A stretch of 64,000 bases of DNA, taken from Abyssibacter profundi (GTDB taxonomy: Bacteria > Pseudomonadota > Gammaproteobacteria > Nevskiales > OUC007). Below, one piece after another: positions 59,994 through 64,000 of the stretch. The notes under the pieces are model-generated. The model saw only the letters and a list, made by a program, of their open reading frames with translations, was not told where the DNA came from and searched no databases. The first letter of the stretch is position 1; each line of letters opens with the position of its first letter. The translations under genes and the position numbers were made by a program. Where the stretch lies: contig NZ_QEQK01000011.1 of assembly GCF_003151135.1 (NCBI RefSeq), positions 100,448 through 164,447 on the forward strand, written 5' to 3'.

Positions 59994-60875
59994 CTAAGCT
60001 GCCCCTCCCATGTAGATGGGCTTTAATCCTGTGATCAGATCAGCCTGAATAGGGGCGACAGCTTCATTGACTGATCTGACACCCATGTCATGGCCGACTT
60101 GGGTGCGGATCGGTCTGGGTCCAGCGGCTTCTACCAGCCCAACAATTTTTGTCGCGACATTATTGGCGTCAGTTTCCGGACTACCTTGCTCGAACATGGC
60201 CTGAAACATATTAAGTAGATGGTCCCGCCCTTCACCCATTAGCCCATAGCTGTCGACGCAATGCTTATCGGCTGGGGGTGGGGCCGTCTTCACAAGATCG
60301 GTGCCATGACCACTTGGCTCGATCAGAACCGATTCGATGCCAAAAGGTTCAAGCTCATAATGAAGAGCTTCGCAGTAAGCCTCCATAGCCCACTTGCTAG
60401 AGCAATAAATCCCAAAGAACGGCATCGCGAAACGGCCGGCCGCGGAACTGAGGTTGATGAGCAGCCCCGACCTTCTTCGTCGCATGTAGGGAAGTGTCGC
60501 GCGGCTTGTGCGCATAATGCCGAACAGGTTGACATTAAAGTATTGTTGAGCTTGTTCGATCGTGTAGGCTTCTGTCAGTCCGGTGGGCATAACGCCGGCG
60601 TTATTCACCAATACATCGAGTGGGCGCAGTTTTTCAATCTCTTCAATTGCTTCTTCAACCGAACTGTCTTCGGTGACATCCATCTCAATCGGTTGGATTG
60701 AGAGGTTATTTGCGTTAGCCTATTTCTGGATCTCTTCTGCGATAGGTTTGTTATGGCCTCGAACTTCGCGCATAGAGGCGTAAACGTGATGTCCGCGTTC
60801 AGCTAGTGCCTTGGTGGCGAGAAGTCCGATGCCTCGGCTGGCACCTGTAATAAGAATGTTCTTTCGAGTGGGCAT
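59994..60875 (-). pseudogene. Short-chain dehydrogenase/reductase interrupted by an in-frame amber codon
   Basis: The full frame runs from ATG 60875 (GAGGTGA Shine-Dalgarno inside the end of tetR) to 59994, 293 codons, with a single TAG at codon 52 (60722-60720). Before it: NILITGASRGIG (NAD(P) site) and VYASMREVRGHNKP. After it: MDVTED, DVLVNNAGVMP, INLSSAAGRF and YCSSK (Tyr157/Lys161 of the restored frame), then a typical SDR tail. Everything except one codon is intact, so inactivation is recent or the TAG is a sequencing error or read-through. Re-initiation at ATG 60683 would give a protein without the cofactor site. Gap to tetR is 3 nt, so they are one operon. Confidence 0.85.
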
Positions 60876-60878
60876 AAT

Positions 60879-61478
60879 CTAGATCACCTCATTGAATGTT
60901 GTCTTGACAAAAAGTCGAAGCGGCTCGCCATTTCCGACAGCTTTCATTCGTGTGAGCGCGCCGCTCCAAGAATTGAGGAGCCAATCACCGGCCTCTGCAT
61001 CGCTGAGGTGTTCAAGGCCGAGTTCTGATTTATCCATCCCCTTAATACAAGAGGCGATCTGTGTACAGAGTGCATGCCAATGCTTCTTGAGCAATGCCCG
61101 AAAAGCTGGAGTCTGATCGGCGAGCTCCGTAGAGAGGTTGCACATGAGACAGCCATGAGAGAACCCTCTGGCCTCGAAGTCTTTGTAGGCCAATCGGAAG
61201 AAGGTGATCAGTCTTTCGAAAGGTGGCTGCGTTGAGTTCTGAAGTACATGCTTTGCGGTCTGTAGCTGCTGGTCGTGGTAGTGATTGGCTACTTCGAGGC
61301 CAAATTCCTCTTTGCTCTGAAAATAGTGATAGAAGGAACCCTTGGGGACGCCGCTTGCCCTTAGTACATCATTGATGCCGACACTCTCATAACTACCGGC
61401 TCGGATTAGATTCATGCCGACATTCAGTAATTTGGAGCGCGTGTCATGGTAGGCCTCTTGGTTTCTAATGCGTGCCAT
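60879..61478 (-). CDS. TetR/AcrR-family transcriptional regulator
   Basis: 199 residues. N-terminal HTH (about 12-58): TRSKLLNVGMNLIRAGSYESVGINDVLRASGVPKGSFYHYFQSKEEF. The C-terminal part has GFSHGCLMCNLSTELADQTP, a pattern of the NemR/AcuR-like branch with a conserved Cys next to Asn-Leu, which in some relatives senses electrophiles. It precedes an SDR gene in the same operon and probably represses it. A possible operator half-site pair lies just upstream at 61496-61507. Confidence 0.93.
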   Translation of the reverse strand: MARIRNQEAYHDTRSKLLNVGMNLIRAGSYESVGINDVLRASGVPKGSFYHYFQSKEEFGLEVANHYHDQQLQTAKHVLQNSTQPPFERLITFFRLAYKDFEARGFSHGCLMCNLSTELADQTPAFRALLKKHWHALCTQIASCIKGMDKSELGLEHLSDAEAGDWLLNSWSGALTRMKAVGNGEPLRLFVKTTFNEVI

Positions 61479-61495
61479 CGTGGTGCTGCCTCAGG

Positions 61496-61507
61496 TTGAC
61501 AGGTCTC
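61496..61507. promoter_or_regulatory. Candidate TetR operator near tetR start
   Basis: TTGACAGGTCTC, 18 nt upstream of the tetR start, resembles the fuller palindrome TAGACCGGTCTC at 62107-62118 (shared GAC-n-GGTCTC). It would suit autoregulation. The palindrome is imperfect. Confidence 0.35.
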
Positions 61508-61576
61508 GGATGATCGAGGCCTGGTTGTGCGGATGTTTCTGTCTGTTACGACTGCTGGCGATTTATGCGAGCGGTT

Positions 61577-61599
61577 GAGGCCTTATGCCTCGTTTTTTT
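61577..61599 (+). terminator. Orphan intrinsic terminator on the plus strand
   Basis: GAGGC, CTTAT loop, GCCTC, G and seven T: a textbook rho-independent terminator. No plus-strand gene that I can support ends here, and it overlaps the 3' end of a minus-strand transposase remnant. Confidence 0.6.
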
Positions 61600-61831
61600 G
61601 GGGGGATTGCCGATGGCATCGCCGGACTTCTCGTTCATGCGCCTGATCCAGGTCCCGCTCGTCACTGAATTGATGGTTGACCAGAATACGGGCAACGCGC
61701 CTGTTACATCGTTCGACGATGCCATTTGTTTGCGGATGCTTCATCGGAGTTAACCGGTTGTCGATACGAATCGCTAAATAGGGCTAGTCGAAGGGAGGTG
61801 AACTGTGTTGCCGCCGTTGTTATGTGTGACT
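61583..61831 (-). pseudogene. Decayed DDE (rve/IS481-like) transposase fragment
   Basis: Minus-strand translation ending at TAA 61583 reads NRLTPMKHPQTNGIVERC then NRRVARILVNHQFSDERDLDQ, which matches the region around the catalytic Glu of integrase-core transposases (HPQTNGxVERFNRRI). Upstream the frame breaks at a TAG; in the next frame QFTSLRLALFS resembles the segment after the DNG motif. The N-terminal HTH and first catalytic Asp are missing. So about 80 codons remain, with a frameshift. Family assignment (IS481 or IS3 group) is by motif only. Confidence 0.65.
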
Positions 61832-62230
61832 CGGTGGTATTACGTCTGCGTTGTGAAACGGTCGGGCGGTAACGGCACCTCAGCGCCGGAGCATAGGCCG
61901 TTGAGGCCTGGGCGACCGAGCCGACAGCGCGCTTTGCGTTGGCGTCCTCATCGAAGGGGGTCAAAATGCGCTGCCCCCGGCCGGTCTGTTTGAGCCGCTA
62001 GAAATTCGTCTCCGTGACGGAACCAGGATGGACGATGGTGGGGCGTGTAACTGTGAGTGCACTTAGGCCTGATCCGGCGTTCTACGAGAGGTTGTGCTGC
62101 ATACAGTAGACCGGTCTCTTATTTATTGTCAACCTGCTTCTCCGGCCGACGCAGCAAGCCACTTTGTCACACATTGACATGTCGGTCCGTCTAACCCATT
62201 GGAACGACAGAATATGGGATACCGCGTTAT
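61832..62230. other. Gene-poor stretch before the ECF sigma factor
   Basis: Apart from the palindrome at 62107-62118 I see no supported gene. A 62-codon plus-strand frame at 61805 follows GGAGGTGA but is Arg-rich, antisense-like and without family features. The last 100 nt are AT-rich and should hold the sigma factor promoter. Confidence 0.45.
62107..62118. promoter_or_regulatory. Palindrome TAGACCGGTCTC, candidate regulator-binding site
   Basis: AGACCGGTCT at 62108-62117 is a perfect 10-bp palindrome about 115 nt upstream of the ECF sigma gene. Palindromes with AGACC/GGTCT halves are used by several TetR-family repressors, so the nearby TetR protein could act here. Confidence 0.4.
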
Positions 62231-63037
62231 ATGAATGATGCTCTTGGAGTACTGATTGAAGGCGCGAAGGATGGCGACGCCGTCGCTTTGGAGGCTGTAG
62301 TACGGGAGGTTCAAGACAAGGTTTATCGCCTGGCTATTCGGATGCTTGCGAACCCGGATGACGCTCTCGAAGCAACGCAGGAAGTCTTGATAACGGTTAT
62401 CACGAAATTGTCCACATTCGAAGGTCGAAGCTCATTTGATACATGGGTCTACAGAGTTGCTGTCAACTATCTCCTCGATGAAAAGAAAGCGCAGGTAAAA
62501 AGGGCTTGCTTAAGCTTTGAGGAGTTTCGGGAAGACTTGCATTCTGATTTGGTAAGCGATCCCACGCCCTCGGATGAAGAAGGCTTATTGCTCAGTGAGT
62601 TGCGGATTTCCTGCACAATGGCAATGTTATTGTGTCTTGATCTCAAGCATCGGATTGCCTACGTGCTGGGTGATGTGTTCGAGTTCGATCATTCTGAGGC
62701 AGCGGAGATTTTATCAATCTCCAAGGTGAATTTTCGTCAACGCCTATCCCGCGCTAGAAGCCAGGTTGTTGCGTTTACATCGGCGCATTGTGGAGTCGCA
62801 AACGAAAACGCGAAATGTTCTTGCCCTCGTCGCTTGCCTGCAGCGCTCAATCTGGGTCGCATAAATAAAGAACGTCTGGTCTATGCTCAGAATTATGGAG
62901 CTAGTTACGAAGATGTGATGAATCAGGCTAGGGCCGTGGAAAAGTCATTGCGCGCTTTAATTCTTCAACGTTCTATTCCTGTGCTAAATTGCCCCGAAGA
63001 CTTGGGGGTTATGTTGGCTGATATCGTCAGCGGATAA
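62231..63037 (+). CDS. ECF-type RNA polymerase sigma factor with cysteine-rich C-terminal extension
   Basis: 268 residues, about 80 longer than a minimal ECF sigma factor. Sigma2 at about 18-92: VYRLAIRMLANPDDALEATQEVLITV, then FEGRSSFDTWVYRVAVNYLLDEKK. Sigma4 at about 124-180: LDLKHRIAYVLGDVFEFDHSEAAEIL then VNFRQRLSRARS. The extension has HC-x8-CxCPRRLPAALNLGRI (His186, Cys187, Cys196, Cys198), a possible metal- or redox-sensitive element, and a helical tail. No anti-sigma factor gene is adjacent. An NTF2-like gene follows after 93 nt. Base composition is AT-rich relative to the first 59 kb, suggesting acquisition. Confidence 0.9.
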   Translation: MNDALGVLIEGAKDGDAVALEAVVREVQDKVYRLAIRMLANPDDALEATQEVLITVITKLSTFEGRSSFDTWVYRVAVNYLLDEKKAQVKRACLSFEEFREDLHSDLVSDPTPSDEEGLLLSELRISCTMAMLLCLDLKHRIAYVLGDVFEFDHSEAAEILSISKVNFRQRLSRARSQVVAFTSAHCGVANENAKCSCPRRLPAALNLGRINKERLVYAQNYGASYEDVMNQARAVEKSLRALILQRSIPVLNCPEDLGVMLADIVSG

Positions 63038-63130
63038 GGAAGTGAAGTTTATATGTGCTAAAGCGGAGCAAGGTATTTTTTGGATTGAAGGTGGATGTAA
63101 TTTATTTTTTGATAGAAAGAGAGGTTCGGG

Positions 63131-63607
63131 ATGGTTAAGGAATTGATCGCTTCAGCCATTGTGGCTGGTGTTGCTTCTGTCGCTGCCGCGGCTCACAGTT
63201 CAGAAGGAAGAAAAATGACCGAAGAAGAAAAAAATATACTTGCAACCGTGGAAGCCATGACATCTAGCTTGGAGAAAGGTGATGTGGATGGCATCATGTC
63301 CACTTATAGAGATGGCGCCGCCATTATGTTTGAGCCTGGTCAGTCCGTCACTGACTCTTCGATTGCCCGTCAGATATTTTCTCAGATGACCGCTGCGAAA
63401 CCAGAAGTCTCCTACAGTGGCCACGAAGTCTATGTGTCAGGTGACACTGCGGTTCACATCGCGCCCTGGTCGATGGTAGGTACGGCACCCGACGGGACTA
63501 AAATAGAGCAGGCTGGGTTATCCGTTGCAGTTCTGAGGGTTCAAGCTGATGGCAGTTGGAAAATGGTCATCGACAATCCTTATGGGGCTCGCCTGCTTGC
63601 TGAATGA
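63131..63607 (+). CDS. Exported NTF2/SnoaL-like (DUF4440-type) protein
   Basis: 158 residues from ATG 63131 (AGAGAGG upstream). Residues 1-22 look like a signal peptide (AIVAGVASVAAAAHS), so the product is probably periplasmic; ATG 63215 would give a cytosolic form starting at MTEEEKNI. The body is a cone-shaped NTF2 fold: ILATVEAMTSSLEKGDVDGIMSTYRDGAAIMFEPGQ, then SGHEVYVSGDTAVHIAPWSM and GSWKMVIDNPYGA. Such domains bind small ligands or act as isomerases. It is probably co-transcribed with the ECF sigma factor. Confidence 0.82.
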   Translation: MVKELIASAIVAGVASVAAAAHSSEGRKMTEEEKNILATVEAMTSSLEKGDVDGIMSTYRDGAAIMFEPGQSVTDSSIARQIFSQMTAAKPEVSYSGHEVYVSGDTAVHIAPWSMVGTAPDGTKIEQAGLSVAVLRVQADGSWKMVIDNPYGARLLAE

Positions 63608-63626
63608 TCTTAGTCCGAGGGCGGAC

Positions 63627-63656
63627 CACGGTTGAAGGCTTATGCCTTCAACCGTG
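63627..63656. repeat. Perfect 13-bp inverted repeat with TTAT loop
   Basis: CACGGTTGAAGGC, TTAT, GCCTTCAACCGTG. It lies 20 nt past the NTF2-like gene. No T-run follows on either strand, so it may be a terminator of the sigma operon, or a REP-like or mobile-element structure. Its core resembles the hairpin at 61573-61592. Confidence 0.75.
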
Positions 63657-63734
63657 AGTAACCTGTCAAATTCGGTTGCCGCATACAGGGCGGGTAAAAA
63701 GTCTATAAACCTGCGCTTTTTTTGCACGTCCCCG

Positions 63735-63848
63735 TCAAGTTTGAGAGAAAACGAGATCAAATCTGGCATCGCAACAGGCGACTACACGATAAAAAAGATC
63801 GCCGCCCATTTCGGGGTTTCACTGCGTAGGCTCAGGAAACAAGTGCAA
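63735..63848 (+). pseudogene. Possible transposase-type HTH remnant
   Basis: The plus strand reads SLRENEIKSGIATGDYTIKK then IAAHFGVSLRRLRKQ, like the C-terminal helix-turn-helix that ends some REP-associated (Y1) transposases and resolvases (GxYTxxEIAxHFGVxxxTVSR). No catalytic part is present and the IS30 element starts 24 nt later, so this would be a truncated tail. Weak evidence. Confidence 0.3.
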
Positions 63849-63871
63849 CACCATCCAAAAAGAGTGTTGCC

Positions 63872-64000
63872 ATGTCATCCAGCTACCATCACCTGAGTCC
63901 AGAAGAGCGTGCGACCATCATGATTCAGCACGGCCAGGGCGCCACGCTTAGTTCGATCGCACGCCTGTTAGGCCGTCACCGTTCAACGATCTCTCGTGAG
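63872..64000 (+). mobile_element. IS30-family transposase, N-terminal part (cut by window edge)
   Basis: From ATG 63872 the frame is open to the window end: SSYHHLSPEERATIMIQHGQ then GATLSSIARLLGRHRSTISRE, the conserved IS30 N-terminal HTH. Only 43 codons are visible. Just upstream AAGTGCAACAC (63841-63851) and GTGTTGC (63864-63870) form an inverted pair and may be part of the left terminal region. IS30 elements move by copy-out circles using a DDE transposase. Confidence 0.9.

Noticed and set aside
61805..61993. 62-codon frame after a good Shine-Dalgarno
   Set aside because: Arg/Pro-rich, overlaps the region opposite to the transposase relic, no similarity I can recognise.

Overview
The window reads as a high-GC gammaproteobacterial chromosome. 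The evidence is the near-Pseudomonas gene order of the yggS-pilT-pilU / pyr / yqgE / gshB / pilG-chp / rsmE-bioA block, the argA-argE, ygfB-pepP-ubiH-ubiI and gcv block, and the lgt-thyA-folA block. I cannot fix the genus; the split glycine decarboxylase P subunit and the old-type gshA point away from enterics and pseudomonads. Coding density is very high and many neighbours share ATGA or GTGA overlaps.

Layout. 0-2.8 kb: a sigma-54-type promoter drives a type IV pilin (pilA), followed by a large GT-C-like membrane protein with C-terminal helical repeats and a GT2 glycosyltransferase, a likely surface or pilin glycosylation group. 2.9-10.2 kb: rpiA and yggS diverge from three tandem PilT-family ATPases; then pilJ and pilH on the minus strand. 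10.4-18.4 kb (minus strand): pyrimidine genes pyrX (a dihydroorotase-like protein that has lost its zinc site), pyrB, pyrR, then ruvX, yqgE, a three-gene flavin module (Gx transporter, NusG-domain-II protein, ApbE), gshB and gshA. 18.8-27 kb: pilG, pilI, a 2217-residue ChpA hybrid kinase and a ChpC-like CheW protein. Together with pilJ-pilH this is a twitching-motility chemosensory system whose cluster has been split; no pilK or chpB is present here.

27-36 kb: rsmE, bioA, argA, argE on the minus strand, then ygfB-pepP-ubiH-ubiI on the plus strand. 36-42 kb: a tandem glycine riboswitch controls gcvT-gcvH-gcvPA-gcvPB, followed by a PfkB-type kinase. 42-51.5 kb: an M23 peptidase, an ABC-2 exporter, a GDP-mannose mannosyl hydrolase, an RlmI-type methyltransferase, an SH3 membrane protein, lgt-thyA-folA, a lipoprotein-like hydrolase and a small Omp85-type barrel. 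51.5-59.7 kb: an acyl-CoA-binding protein with glutaryl-CoA dehydrogenase, a secreted subtilisin with calcium repeats and a C-terminal sorting tail, a thioredoxin-like protein and hrpA.

59.7-64 kb is different: gene-poor, visibly richer in A+T, with a TetR-SDR operon whose SDR is cut by an in-frame amber codon, a decayed transposase fragment, an ECF sigma factor with a cysteine-rich tail followed by an NTF2-like exported protein, long palindromes, and the start of an IS30-family transposase running off the end. This looks like acquired, partly decaying DNA. No rRNA, tRNA, CRISPR array or prophage was seen.
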